Shown here piece after piece: positions 23,201-33,939 of a stretch of 64,000 bases of DNA. Below the pieces are notes generated by a model. It had not been told where the DNA came from. It worked only from the letters and a program-made list of their open reading frames with translations, and ran no database searches. This DNA is from Tricholoma matsutake (Eukaryota > Basidiomycota > Agaricomycetes > Agaricales > Tricholomataceae), in assembly GCA_026075535.2 (NCBI GenBank), contig AP026538.1, positions 3,844,001-3,908,000 on the forward strand. Reading direction: 5' to 3'. A program made the translations under genes and the position numbers. Positions within the stretch are counted from its first letter, which is position 1. Every line of letters starts with the position of its first letter.

Positions 23201-24108
23201 GAATTCAAACTAAATTATCTACGGCATATCACCCGCAGACTGATGGGCAGACAGAGAGAATGAATCAGGAGTTGGAGCAGTACCTACATATGTTTGTCAA
23301 CTACCGACAAACCGACTGGCCCGAATGGTTGGCAATTGCCAAATTTTCCCACAATAACAAATTCCATTTGGCTACTCATATGTCACCCTTTTTCATGAAT
23401 TATGGATATCATCCTCGCATGGGAGTAGAACCCAGAAGGGAAGTCAAAGTACAGTTGGTAGAAGATTTTGTATCTAAGATGCAAAGGGTACAAGAGGAAG
23501 CAGAGGCAGCATTGAAGAAAGCACGTGATGACATGATGCAACACGCAGATCGTACTCGAGCACGCGCTCCAGAGTACAAAGTTGGTGACTTGGTATGGCT
23601 AAGTACCAGGGACCTGAATATTCCACGACCTTCGAAGAAACTTATGGAGAAACAAGTTGGCCCATATGCGATCTCTAAAGTGATCTCGCCTAATGCAGTA
23701 GTGCTAAAATTACCCCAATCATTTAAGATTGATCCCAAGATTAACATATCCTGCCTACACCCTTACCGTCCGCCCACTATTCCTGGCCAACAAACTACTC
23801 CGCAACCTCCGATAATAGTAGAAGGTGCTCCAGAATACATAGTTGAAGAAATTCTAGACTCACGTCTTCGACGGAACAAATTGGAGTTCTTAATAAAGTG
23901 GAAAAACTATACCGACGAAAATAATTTGTGGGAACCCAAAGAGAATTGTAAGCAAGCGCATAACATGATCGCCCAATTCTTTAAATGTAATCCGAATGCT
24001 CTGCGTCACATTGCGAGAATGGTGTATGAGGGGATGGAATTCTGGCCTTACCAAAATTTCACAGAGGGGACAAACATAATATTTTCTCACCTGGAAGTCG
24101 AGGCATAA
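20281..24108 (+). pseudogene. pol: Gypsy A1 pol: protease, RT, RNase H, integrase, chromodomain
   Basis: One frame without frameshifts but with several stops, open upstream into gag from 20194 (-1 relative to gag). Protease [61 protein letters not shown]; RNase H VESDASDFATG and [12 protein letters not shown]; integrase with H-x-H/C-x2-C (GHPGRW...GCDTC), VDFITGLPEAQGY, IISNRGPQF and TDGQTERMNQELEQY; chromodomain EYIVEEILDSRLRRNKLEFL to WEPKENC. The second integrase catalytic Asp is Asn (SNRG). Stops at 21274, 21814, 21964, 22234, 22696, 22732 and about 22822. Chromodomains target integration to marked chromatin in this group. Confidence 0.9.
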
Positions 24109-24119
24109 AAGGGGGGTAA
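24107..24119 (+). promoter_or_regulatory. Polypurine tract of A1
   Basis: AAAAGGGGGGTAA abuts the 3' LTR; the same string precedes the A2 3' LTR at 44623-44635. It would prime plus-strand DNA synthesis. Confidence 0.75.
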
Positions 24120-24530
24120 TGTTAGGAAACAGCCCCATTACCTAATAAAATTTCATTTTCATTTTATTATGTCAAATTACACTACATTACACCAAATGAT
24201 GCCAAATGACGCTACACTTTGATAGTGTGAGAATATTATTTCACACGCATCACTATGTATGCGCCTGTATGCGCGCATCGGTAACAACAATGTACAATAT
24301 ATGTAACATAGTATATAAACCCAAAATATACACCTAGGGGACCCCAGTTGTGTTCTCTTAGGTATTCCACCTATGTTTTCGGTGTGAAAGGCCTATCTCA
24401 ACAAACTTACCTATTAATAACCCCTCGCATCAAAACCATCAATTTCCCCATCATGCGTGCGGATCCCGCCCCCTTCTTGTAGAGAGAACCCGCACGGTCT
24501 TAGCTAGCAGATAGTGGGTGTTGCCCTAAT
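24120..24530 (+). repeat. Gypsy family A 3' LTR (A1)
   Basis: Begins TGTTAGGAAAC and ends ...GTTGCCCTAA(T), aligned with the 402-bp A2 and A3 LTRs. It contains TATATAAACC, the AGTTGTGTTCT start motif and the conserved GTAGAGAGAACCCGCACGG block. The terminal CCTAACA is mutated (CCTAATA), so the last base is uncertain by a few positions. Confidence 0.85.
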
Positions 24531-24980
24531 AATAACAGTTTACTGTACAATAAGCAAATGATTTATCTCTGATGGATTGAGATAGGCTTCTTTCAATTCA
24601 TCCTAGAGAAGCACAAGTATTTTTGAGATTGGAAATGTGGATGGAAGAAGTCGTTCAAAATGTTGATAGAGTTTACCAAGGTTATTGTGGACCAATTTCT
24701 CTAATGTAGTGAGCTGAACTGTTATAGACAGCAGTTCAGGACATGAATATTGAAACAACAGTCCATTGTTTGACCAGAGTAGTCTAGCCAGAGTGCACTC
24801 TTTTGCAGCTGCACTTGCAGCCTTCTGCATAAAAGGCGTAAAACCATTAAAAAATAAATCATTGCGAGAGAGTATAAATTGCTGTAGATCTTTCAACTAT
24901 CTCAATTAGATATCAGCCAAACAGTCTTAAGGCAGCATAGGTAATAATGCACTTTTCAATATTTGTGGCCAAATCCACAC

Positions 24981-25354
24981 TAGTGTTGTCTCAGCTCAAG
25001 CCAATTTTTTTCATAAAATGAGCCATAGCTTGGCAAATAAAATAGATAAAATCTCCTGAATATTTGAGTGCATAGATAACCCCAAAAACCAAGAGGTCCT
25101 TTGCCAAAGGTATTTGAGACAATTGGCTATTCCCAACTTATTTGACCAGCTCTGTTTTTGAGCTGAGTCACTAAGTCAAAATTCATTTCTTAAATAAGTC
25201 AGAAACAAATCATCTGATTAACTAAAGTTAGCAGAAGACCCCCCAGCATTTGGGCCTGTCCATATGCTCAAATATTCTAGTGATTTTATCTATTATATTT
25301 ACCAAGTTATGGCTCATTTTATTGAAAATATCAGCTCGAGCTGTAGCAACACTA
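24981..25354. mobile_element. hAT-type MITE with long terminal inverted repeats
   Basis: Ends TAGTGTTG...CAACACTA, with arms of about 100 bp (24981-25080 and 25257-25354) that are near inverse complements (for example ATAAAATGAGCCATARCTTG on one side and its complement on the other). Flanked on both sides by the 8-bp direct repeat ATCCACAC (24973-24980, 25355-25362). TAGNG-like termini and 8-bp duplications are hAT hallmarks. It has no coding capacity. Confidence 0.8.
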
Positions 25355-25509
25355 ATCCACACCTACATCATCAGGGACATTAAATGAAATGACCAGAGAG
25401 GAATTAGTAGAGTGTTCACAATACTTGAGGAGTTTTACTATTTGAAGACAAAGTGTATGAATGACTATGGTGTATATTCAATATTGGAATTTGGCACAGT
25501 GATAAGTGG

Positions 25510-25788
25510 TGTAAGGGGACAACCCCTGGGTAGGATACCCAGCCCCTTCCTATGTTTATATTATTTTACTTCAGTCATGGACTCATTCCTACATTCCTTT
25601 CCATTACATTACTCTAGCTTTGTTATTGTTTGGTTACAGCCTTATCTTGGACAGTTGGAGTAGTTACCTTTCTTTAGTTCATTATTATAAGATTATCCTC
25701 TGCTTCTAGCAATATACTGGCCATGCTTTAGTGTCCTCTCTCTCTCTGATTGAGTCTCCTCTTGTTGCTGCAGGGTCTTGCCCTTACA
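25510..25788 (+). repeat. Solo LTR (family E), TSD AGTGG
   Basis: 279 bp from TGTAAGGGGACAACCCC to GGGTCTTGCCCTTACA with matched termini (TGTAAGGG/CCCTTACA). Identical pentamers AGTGG lie at 25505-25509 and 25789-25793. TGTAAG/CTTACA termini resemble family C, but the interior differs. The orientation is assumed from the TG...CA reading and is not independently established. Confidence 0.8.
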
Positions 25789-27288
25789 AGTGGCCCCTGA
25801 TAGTATGATAGCAGAGCCATTATTTTTGAGCCATAGAAGCATGAGTAACAAGTCAGTAGTGCATGTAATACCATCAGAGCACAGTAGTCTCAGTTGTGTA
25901 TTGGTAGATTTCTAATTGATATAAATTTTGTTGTACTTGTTTAGCTGAATTTTTGCTAGTAGTTCGAGGAGAAGAGTCAGACTGCGGCAGAAGATAGTCT
26001 TGTACCACTGGTTGTTTGGCATATATGGACCTGTTTGATGGATGGCTTCTTTGTATAGTGATGCACTGTGCTGCATGATCCTGCCCATACCAGTGGCAAT
26101 CAGCAAACTAGCAGCAGTTTTTAGTTGATGTAGAAACTTACTTGCATATTCTGATTTTTTTTCAATGCACAGAAGCACTGCCAACAGGTGAATAACTCTG
26201 TTTCTGTGTTACAATGCAGGGTTTTCTCAATCTTTTCATTTGATGTTAAGGATTAAAACAGTGACCCCATTTTTTCTCACACAGAGCAGTGTGCAAGGCT
26301 TTGCTTTTAACTTTTTTTATTGCAATCAGGGCAGATTCTGAGTCCCCTGTAATTTGGAGTAGAGGTAAAATATATCATCTGTGTGAAGAGAAAAAAAGGA
26401 GAATCTGAAGTGAAAAGAACTTATTTTCTCTTGATTTCCCCCTGATTTTTTCTTAGAAAAAAAAAGTTATATTTCCTGCAAAAGCAAATCAGAAATCTCT
26501 GAAAAATACAAGGTATTTCTTACAAATTTTGGCCTAGAAAATTGCATGTGGAAAAGTGTAATTTTCTCCTTATGTTTACCAGATTTTCACCTGGAGAAAA
26601 AGAAACTCCTGCCTGTTTAGGTCAAAAGCACAATTTGGAACCAGTCATCTCAATTGCTATTTCAGAATAACCACTGCAAAAGTTCAAAGCAATTTTTCTA
26701 TTTCTGAATGGCTCTAGGCAGAAAAGAGTATCACATCAGCCTGAGTTTTGAAATTGAGATCAACTTTGAGTAGATATCTAATTGCAGAAAAGACATTCTT
26801 TATCCTGCAAAAATATGAGTAAGTAATTAGAAAATAAAAGAAATAACTTATGTGTGCAAACTTGAAGTGCTTCCTATCATCTTTATAATTTTTCAGGGAG
26901 GCTTTGCAGTAGATGTAGCTTTGATAAATGTGAAGTTTTAATCTGCTATAATAAGTAAAAGAGCAAATTGCAATGGACAAAGACACAGCAGGAGATTAGC
27001 AAAGTAAAAGGGCTAAAAATATATATTTAAAAAAAAAGAAAAAAAGTGAACAAGGAACAATTCAAGACTGACTTGCCATACCCACTGTTTCAAGCCTCCA
27101 GGTATTGATGTTACTGTCAGCCCTTGTTATTTTGATCTTTCCTTTGCCATGCAATGACCTGCTCACAAAATTTAATCCAGAAAGTTCTTACTCTGAAACT
27201 TCTGCAGCTTTAGTAGTGGCTTTAGCTTGCTAAAACAATTATTGAATAATACTGAAATAGAATTAGACAATAATGAACTGATCAAGTA

Positions 27289-27522
27289 TTATCTACTGTA
27301 TATCCAACCAGGTCCATGAAGTATAAAATCAGATGCTTTGAAATCTTGAGAGAGAGACAGGTTAATTTTAAGCATCCAGGATCTGTACAATTTAAAATAT
27401 GTCAGCACATGACTTACCTTGGCTAATTTTAATAGCATGTTTTCATCTTTCTGAACTGCCACATCCTTTTTTGGCAAAGTCCAGTGATATGGTTGCCTAA
27501 AATGAGATCCTAAATGAATCAC
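27289..27522 (-). pseudogene. Possible spliced minus-strand exon, unknown
   Basis: Minus-strand frame GSHFRQPYHWTLPKKDVAVQ and ENMLLKLAK ends at a good intron donor (AAG|GTAAGTCATG, first intron base 27418), with a pyrimidine-rich stretch and AG acceptors downstream. This suggests a real but unidentified exon, possibly part of the same decayed gene as the other minus-strand exons of the island. Confidence 0.3.
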
Positions 27523-27539
27523 AACCTCAGTTTTCTACA

Positions 27540-28480
27540 CCTGCCACTTGCTAAAGCTTTGCAGCAACAGGTGGTGCTCATCACTGGATGCCCATTGATT
27601 CAAATGGTTTTTTGATTTATTTACAGGTCAAAACCAGAATGAAGCTATGAATTGTTGCATACTCTAAAAGGTCTGACTTTGCTGATTTTGCCAACTTTTT
27701 TAATGTAGTTTATTTTTATGATAGAAACTGACCAAAAAACAATAATCATGGCAACAAAATGTTGCATTTTTGGAATGCAGGTCAACCAAGACCTTATATG
27801 TGCACTGTAATGAGTGAGAGATCAAATAGAAGACAAGAAAAATAAACAGATGTATCTTAATGAGTGATGTTGACCTGATTCACAGGAAGACACACTATAA
27901 TCAGTACAACAACTCACAAGTCTTTTATAATTTATACTAGCTAACAAAAATAACAATAACAAAAAAAATCATTTATATAAAAATAAATATTTAAAATTTA
28001 TATAAGTATTAATGATTGTACATAAACTACATTTAACTTTCTTTTTTGTTTGTTTTTTTTAGTTGTAAAATTACAAATTTATAGTAATAGTTATGAAAAG
28101 GAAGATATTTAAAAATTCTATAATTAAATATTTATACTGGCAAAATATTTAACTTCTGGAAGTTTGGCTTTTTAAATTATGGATAATAAATAACAAGTAA
28201 AAAGAGGAGATATAACATTATAAAAATTTAAAAATTGCCAGTATTAAAAATAGCATAAATAAAATAGCATAAATAATTTTAAAAGACAATTATATTCTAT
28301 TTTTATAGAAATTAGATGGAATTAAAAATAAAAATAAAAACATATTCTAAAATGAACAAATAAAAAAACAGTCTTAAGATTCACAACATGAACAGAAGTC
28401 AGAGTAATAAGAATAACACAGGATTAATATATAAGATTCCTCAAGAGATTGCTATAAAGTAAAAGTGACCATCATATCTA
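27540..28480. other. Very AT-rich stretch without recognisable genes
   Basis: 27850-28400 is almost entirely A and T (long runs such as ATAAAAATTTAAAAATTG). No ORF, intron pair or known repeat end was found. It separates the two arms of the scrambled repeat. Confidence 0.6.
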
Positions 28481-28648
28481 AAACTCAGGCTGATGTGATA
28501 TCTTTTTCTGTCCAGAGCCATTCAGAAATAAAAAAATTGCTTTGAACTTGTACAATGGTTATTTTAAAATGGCGATTGAGGTGACTAATTCTGTTGTTAA
28601 AAATAGATGTCTGATTACAAAGGGAGCATCTTTCATCCTGCAAAAGTA

Positions 28649-29030
28649 TCAGTAAGTAATTAGGAAATAAAAGAAATAACTTATGTATGCAGACTTGAAG
28701 TACTTTCTAGCATCTTCATAATTTTTCAGAAAGGCTTTCCACTGAATGCAGCATTCTGCTTCAAGGCATATCTTATCTCTATTTAAAAAGTTAGGACTTG
28801 CATTAAAACAATGGCTAGATGCAATGCTTGCAGGTGCAGTGAGAGGAGTAGATGATTCAAAAGGAGGTGCAAAAGTAAACATGGCAAGAAAAGATATAGA
28901 ATGAGCAGAAGCAAAAGCAAGCAAAGAAGAAGTGAGCATGACAAAAGCAAGTATAGCCACAGGAGTAAGCACAGTAGGCAATGACACAGCAGGAGATGAG
29001 TTAGCAGAGTGAGAGTCCTAAAAAATGTAA
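28649..29030 (-). pseudogene. Minus-strand exon remnant (Ala/Ser-rich, YEDARKYFK)
   Basis: Minus frame with VSLPTVLTPVAILAFVMLTS, ASAHSISFLAMFTFAPPFES and ECCIQWKAFLKNYEDARKYF. A shorter diverged copy lies at 26986-26714 (CKASLKNYKDDRKHFKFA) in the direct repeat. Conservation of KNY(E/K)D-RK between copies supports ancient coding. Function unknown. Confidence 0.3.
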
Positions 29031-29479
29031 TAAAAAAAAGAAAAAAAAAGTTGAATAAAAAACTTATAATCCAAGACTGACTTGCCATACCTGCTATTTC
29101 AAGTCTCCAGGTATTGATGTTACTGCTTGCCCTTGTTATTTTGATTTTTTCTTGTGCCCTTGATCTAAACAGGCAAAAGTTACTTTTTCTCTCAGTTTCT
29201 AGGCCAAAATTTATAATAAATAACTTGTATTTTTCAGAGATTTCAGATTTGCTTTTGCAGGAAATATAACTTTTTTTTCTTAGAAAAAAATCAGAGGGAA
29301 ATCAAGAGAAAATAAGTTCTTTTCACTTCAGATTCCCCTTTTTTTCTCTCCACACAAATGATATATTTTCCCATAGGCAGATTGCAGAAAAAATAGAGAG
29401 AAAATAATCTATTTTTACTAGTTTTTCTTTACTTGTTTGCTACATAAAAAAGTGTAATTTTCTCCACATTTTCTCTACA

Positions 29480-30990
29480 TTTACTCTCTGGGAAAATTTT
29501 GCTTTGTCTGTTGTGTTAGTGTTTTGTCATTACCAGTTGGATGAGAAGATAGTCTTATCTGTATAATTGAGTTTGGAAATAAGAACCAATGCAATTCATT
29601 AGTGTGACATCATAATGCAACTCATTGGGTAGTGGACAATCTACAACATGTGATTTTGCCAAATAGGGTTATTATAATACTTTAATGACTTGATATATAT
29701 ATATTCACATGGGGCAAGTATGAAGAGTCTTAGCGGACAAAATTATATTGTTACCCAGAACCACAATTATGCTTACAACTATTACTATTGTTATCTCTTT
29801 ATTTTCATCAGTTATGCTTTTATTGGAGACTCAATAAACTGGCAAAGTTATCTGGCATATCTTTTATAGCTTTATGTTTACCTACTATAAAAACAGTCTC
29901 TACCTATATGAAAACCTCAACTTTATCACATATTAAGCTGTACCATATCACATTCCCAAAGTTCTCTCACTTTAAGTGTTAAAATCATATAAGTTCTCCC
30001 AATATCTTCCTCTCCCATTTTTTTTTATCACCATGGCCACTGCACAAAATACTTTCTGACCTCACAACTGTAGAAACTTGTATCTGTAGACACACCAGCC
30101 ACAGCTCATAATGTACTTCTTCTCCTTCCAAGGACATGCAGTGATGGACACATTTTCACTGTGGTCAGTGCCTTTTTTTCCACTTTTTTTTTTTTGACAA
30201 ACTCTTTAGAGAATAAATATCTATTCTGCATCACCACCTCTCTTTATACCTTGGCAGGCACCATTACAGCAACCTATCAAAGGCATCAGATGCCTATGAC
30301 CACCTTGCCTCTCTATGCTCTGCATGGTATCATGGGAAATTCCTTTGCCTCCTTGTTGACTAGCAATATTTCAGTTGCATGAATCCTCTCTATTATTCTC
30401 TTCTACCCTTGATTCCTCAAGTCAGCTCTCATCACCTGAAACTCCATCATCCTCATATGCTACTCCACTGTGATTCTGAAGCTGTACAAAAATCCACCTG
30501 GCTCTCTCTCCTTTGCAGATTATGTGAATGCTAGCCCAAGGTCTCCTCATCTCAAGACATGCAGCCTGAACAAAAATTAGTTTTTATTGGTATGTCTCCA
30601 AATGTTTTATATAATATATCTTCATTGTTTTTATGTGCTTTCAGTATCCATGACTGGTGTTGTTCTCGGTCCCTTATATTGCCAGAACATTCTCCATGGT
30701 CAACATATTTGCCTAGCTTGACAGCTCTGAGATACCCATTTCATGGCCAATGTCCAGGAAGAATCTCAGGCCCCCATATGTAACATATGTTCTCAAACTC
30801 TTACTCAGGTCAGAGAGTCATCTGCCAGTACCTTTGTTATTGTGCAATCATATTCCTGCTCAGATTCCCTCAATCAATCTTCTGTTCTTCCCCTTGTTAC
30901 TCATCAATCTGCACATATTCTCAACATTGCTCCTATCATTATCACATCCTTATTACATATATCTCACTCATCTTCCAATGTCACTACTGA
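29480..30990. other. AT-rich DNA with only short uncertain frames
   Basis: I see no domain, LTR pair or clear repeat boundary. 30110-30560 is less AT-rich and has short coding-like stretches, but stops in all frames. It may be an old gene or transposon relic. Confidence 0.4.
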
Positions 30991-31009
30991 GGTCTTTATA
31001 CTCCCCCCC

Positions 31010-31310
31010 CCCCAATCTGAGCAGACTCCACTCAGACACTTGAACAGTCCTAGAACAGTCCTCGGACTTTGCTTGGACTTTGCTCAGACTCTGCTTGGAC
31101 TTTTTTGGCTGAAAGTCCTGCCAAACTAAATGTCCAGTCCGAGCAGAGTCCGAGTAGACCAGCACTAGTACAGTCCCAGAACTGTCCAAGTCAGCAACCT
31201 CCTTATTATGTAATACTTGAGAAAATGTGCACAACTGAAACTTAAACACTGGACTTTGGGCATTTACCTTAAATGTTAGGCACAATTAACCACTGCACCA
31301 CAACAGCTTA
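31010..31310 (-). repeat. tRNA-derived SINE (copy 3)
   Basis: Minus-strand A box TGGTGCAGTGG (plus 31290-31300) in the context GTGGTGCAGTGGTTAATTGT, matching SINE 2. The body is AGTCCAAGC/GTCCGAG-rich and ends in a G run (plus 31008-31017, C run). The B box is degenerate. The tail half matches the fragment at 53616-53692. Confidence 0.6.
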
Positions 31311-31359
31311 CTTTACCTACACATTACATAGACCACATACCACTAACCTACCAAACCAG

Positions 31360-33100
31360 AATGATGCAGCCATTTGCTCATCATGCAATCTATTTCGTCA
31401 ACACTTTTCACCACTGCCTCCAACCTTCAACACCCATCCTAGAACTTATCGACAACCATCGACAATGTCAAGATGCCTCAAATCTGGTCCAATATCACTC
31501 CCAAGCCCCTAGCCCATGGATTGTCCCCCAGATCGACAGGATCAGTGACATGAGGCCAACATAAGCAAGCTACGTCAGCAGTTGATAATGAGGGCATGCA
31601 ATGAAAAAAGAGCAAAACAGACCTAGGAGAGGATGAACCAAGCAAGGGGGGCAAGAAAGCCAAGAAGCCAAGAAGGAAGAAGACCAGATAAGTGACTCCC
31701 TCAAGCATAATTTGATGCTAACAAACAATAGGAAAACTTTGGCCATCCATGCACATGAGGACGTGCATTTAGCAGTGGCTGGGCCTCCTGCTCAGCTGCC
31801 AAGGTAAGTCATATTAAAACAATTTTCTTATTCTTATTCAAACTAACTACTCTATTTACAGGACCGAATGCTTAATGGACAAGAGCGGCATCGGTGTCGC
31901 TCCACTGAAGTGCTCTTGTCCTGTCACGAGCATTTTACCGCCCCCACCCCAGAACTCAACAAGTGCCCACCAGCACCAATCTGAGGTAGAGGAAGCCAAT
32001 GATGAGGAAGAAGAGGACAAAGAAGATGACAAAGAAGATGAAGACAAAGCAGAGGATGACAACAAAGAGGATGACAACAAAGAAGACACCAACCAGGAGA
32101 ACGAGGACGACAATGAAGAAGACACTAACCAGGAGAACGACAACAAAGATGACAACAACCAGGAGAACGATGACAAAGATGACAACAACATCGACAATGA
32201 CAATAATGAAGGGGCAGACAACGATGAAGACAAACACCAGACGAAGCTGAATGCCAATGCTAAGGGCACCAAAGCCAACACCAACACCAACACCAACACC
32301 AGTGGGGACAGCCGCAACGCCAACACCAGCACCAGTGGGGACAGCCACAATGCCAACACCAGCACCAGCACTCACAGGAATGGTGCCAATGCCAATGCCA
32401 GGGGGGACAGCACCAATGCCAATGCCAGGGGGGACAGCCGCAATACCAACACCAACACCAGCATGCACAGCACCAACACCAATGCCAGTGGGGACAGCCC
32501 CAACACCAGCACCATCCCCAATGCAGCCAACACCGCTAGTTTGCAATTTTATTATTTTCTCATTTCACTCACTGATGGAATAATTTTTTTACTAGATTCT
32601 GCCCCTGTAGAACATGGTAAGTTACTGTGTATCACCTCAATAGAAGTCCTACAATTGATTTGCAAGGAGCCTCCTGTGTTACTGGTGGGATTCTACATGG
32701 GCAAGCTCAGGGGAATGTGTTTAATAATGCTGATGCTGTTCCTCTTGACTATGGCCTTGAACATCGCATTGGTCAGGTACAGGTGTACACCGCATATGCT
32801 GATCTGACTATTGTGAAGCCTCACATAGAGCTCAAACATGCAGTCACACCCAACCTCACAAAGGTATTAAGAGTCCTTTCTCATAAATATTCACCAGTTC
32901 GCAGTATGGTTTCCAGTTCATATTTAGATATGTTGGATTTTTACATGTTATTTTTTTAGATGAAAACCATTGCATTTTCCTGCATGAAAATTCAGTCTGG
33001 AATATCAAGGGCCACTATGAGACTGCAATAGAGGACGATGAGGATGCAGTGTGGACATGCCACAATAGTGAAGATGTCCTGTGGATTCTTGTCGTAAGTA
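31360..33100 (+). pseudogene. Decayed multi-exon gene with Asp/Asn/Glu-rich tracts
   Basis: Exon-like blocks: LVQYHSQAPSPWIVPQIDRI (near 31480), a Lys-rich block GGKKAKKPRRKKTR (near 31650), then a frame from 31875 with HQHQSEVEEANDEEEED and long DDNKEDDN and NANTST repeats (31990-32520). Further 3', DLQGASCVTGGILHGQAQGN and YADLTIVKPHIELKHAVTP reach an intron (about 32863-32959, GTATTA...TTTTTTAG) and FLHENSVWNIKGHYETAIED. A GTAAGT donor follows near 33093. Frames change several times. The function is unknown; the layout of unique blocks around low-complexity DNA parallels the gene at 3827-6231. Confidence 0.4.
31990..32525. repeat. Coding microsatellites (GACAACAAAGAT; GCCAACACCAACACC)
   Basis: First part: GAx-trinucleotide-rich 6-30 bp units (for example AACCAGGAGAACGA). 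Second part: CAACACCAACACCAGT-like units. Both strands are open as an artefact of the composition. Confidence 0.8.
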
Positions 33101-33280
33101 TATTGCCATGAACTTCTAATTCATTTTTCAATCAATTGATGATCTATGTAGACTAATGATGAGATCCATTAATCATCTCAGTCGATGCCTATGGGTTTTG
33201 CGAATCATTCTTCTCAAGCTAACTCTCATTCTTGAGCTGGTTCTAGAGTTGCTTCTCATTCAACTTCTGTTCACTCAACC

Positions 33281-33793
33281 ATGGCTACTTGGTCTGAAAC
33301 ACCTGGGGACCCTGGTTTGAATTCCTTCAAGAAGGAAATATTGATACAACTTGGGATTTCTTCTAACCTGTCTGATAGAAGTGATGGTAGTCTACGTCAA
33401 GCCTACAAAAAATATAAGGCTTACCTTCAGGCATCCAAGACTTATGGAGAAATGATGTCTAACAAGTCTTTGGCTGGTGACAAGCTTATGGGAGCAGATA
33501 TCATTCAGCTTTTTGTTTTAAAATCTTTTTTTCACTCCCACTACAAGAAATTTTTTTCGAAGGTATCGAACTATCCAGATTTGGTGGATTGGCTGGAGGG
33601 TGATCCAGGGGCACCTTCTGATGAGGATCTTTGGGGTGAAAAGAAAGCAAGTTATACATTCAAGGATTTGGAGACATTTCTGGAGCATGGGAGGAAAATG
33701 AAGAGAGGGAAACATGTCAAAGGTGACAAGGTTGAGGGTGGATCTAAAGGGACAGATGACAAGAAGAAGAAGAAAAAGCAAGTCAAGAATTAG
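33281..33793 (+). CDS. Intact 170-residue Lys-tailed hypothetical protein next to the CxC5/CxC6 gene
   Basis: Uninterrupted frame from ATG 33281 to TAG 33791-33793. N-terminal MATWSETPGDPGLNSFKKEI, then an acidic/aromatic middle (DIIQLFVLKSFFHSHYKKFF, YPDLVDWLEGDPGAPSDEDL, FKDLETFLEHGRKMKRGK) and a C-terminal Lys-rich tail (TDDKKKKKKQVKN), perhaps a nuclear or nucleic-acid-binding segment. I recall small proteins of this style beside KDZ-type genes in mushrooms but cannot name a family. It is the only complete non-repetitive frame in its neighbourhood, so it may be a recent or still functional gene. Confidence 0.55.
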   Translation: MATWSETPGDPGLNSFKKEILIQLGISSNLSDRSDGSLRQAYKKYKAYLQASKTYGEMMSNKSLAGDKLMGADIIQLFVLKSFFHSHYKKFFSKVSNYPDLVDWLEGDPGAPSDEDLWGEKKASYTFKDLETFLEHGRKMKRGKHVKGDKVEGGSKGTDDKKKKKKQVKN

Positions 33794-33939
33794 ATAGTTG
33801 ATTTTATAGCTTCTGATAATTTGCTTGGATTTTGCAGAATTTTTCTTATGGCTGATTTGATTTCTTATGTCTGGATGTGTGTTTTGGTCATGGTGACCAT
33901 CTTCAAGTAGCTCCCAAATTGGAGCATCATATTTGGAGG

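Larger units (their letters stand above)
19124..24530 (+). mobile_element. Gypsy family A copy A1, lacking its 5' LTR
   Basis: From TTGGAGAGGTCTCGAAGAAA onward the sequence follows the leader of A2 and A3, then gag, pol and a 3' LTR. The 5' LTR and about 450 bp of leader are missing, replaced by family B integrase. Gene order gag-protease-RT-RNase H-integrase-chromodomain marks it as a chromovirus. Confidence 0.85.
24603..26184 (-). pseudogene. Unidentified minus-strand gene remnant broken by a MITE and a solo LTR
   Basis: Two coding-looking blocks on the minus strand: 26184-25912 (SEYASKFLHQLKTAASLLIA, MPNNQWYKTIF, LLLELLAKIQ), continuing with NTQLRLLCSDGITCTTDLLL before the solo LTR, and 24896-24603 (LSRNDLFFNGFTPFMQKAAS, CTLARLLWSNNGLLFQYSCP, LEKLVHNNLGKLYQHFERLL). 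They read like exons of one gene into which the solo LTR (25510) and MITE (24981) jumped. No family was recognised; a transposon gene is as likely as a host gene. Confidence 0.35.
26340..29400. repeat. AT-rich block of scrambled inverted and direct repeats
   Basis: Segment 26365-26640 is an inverse complement of about 29150-29370 (shared TTGCTTTTGCAGGAAATATA). 26641-26755 is inverted at 28485-28590. 26790-27150 is repeated in direct orientation at 28630-29150, the second copy with about 200 bp extra. The simplest reading is a repeat copied in opposite orientation, with a second repeat inserted in the middle of one copy. Confidence 0.6.

Noticed and set aside
28649..28987. A membrane protein gene
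   Set aside because: Hydrophobic runs are Ala/Ser/Leu-rich in an AT-rich repeat, and the frame has no clean start or end; treated as an exon remnant.
29512..29790. LTR beginning TGTTAGTGTTTTG near 29510
   Set aside because: No matching end, duplication or second copy was found.
31856..32546. Leu/Val-rich minus-strand frames resembling membrane proteins
   Set aside because: They arise from the complement of GAC/AAC-rich repeats and have no unique flanking sequence.
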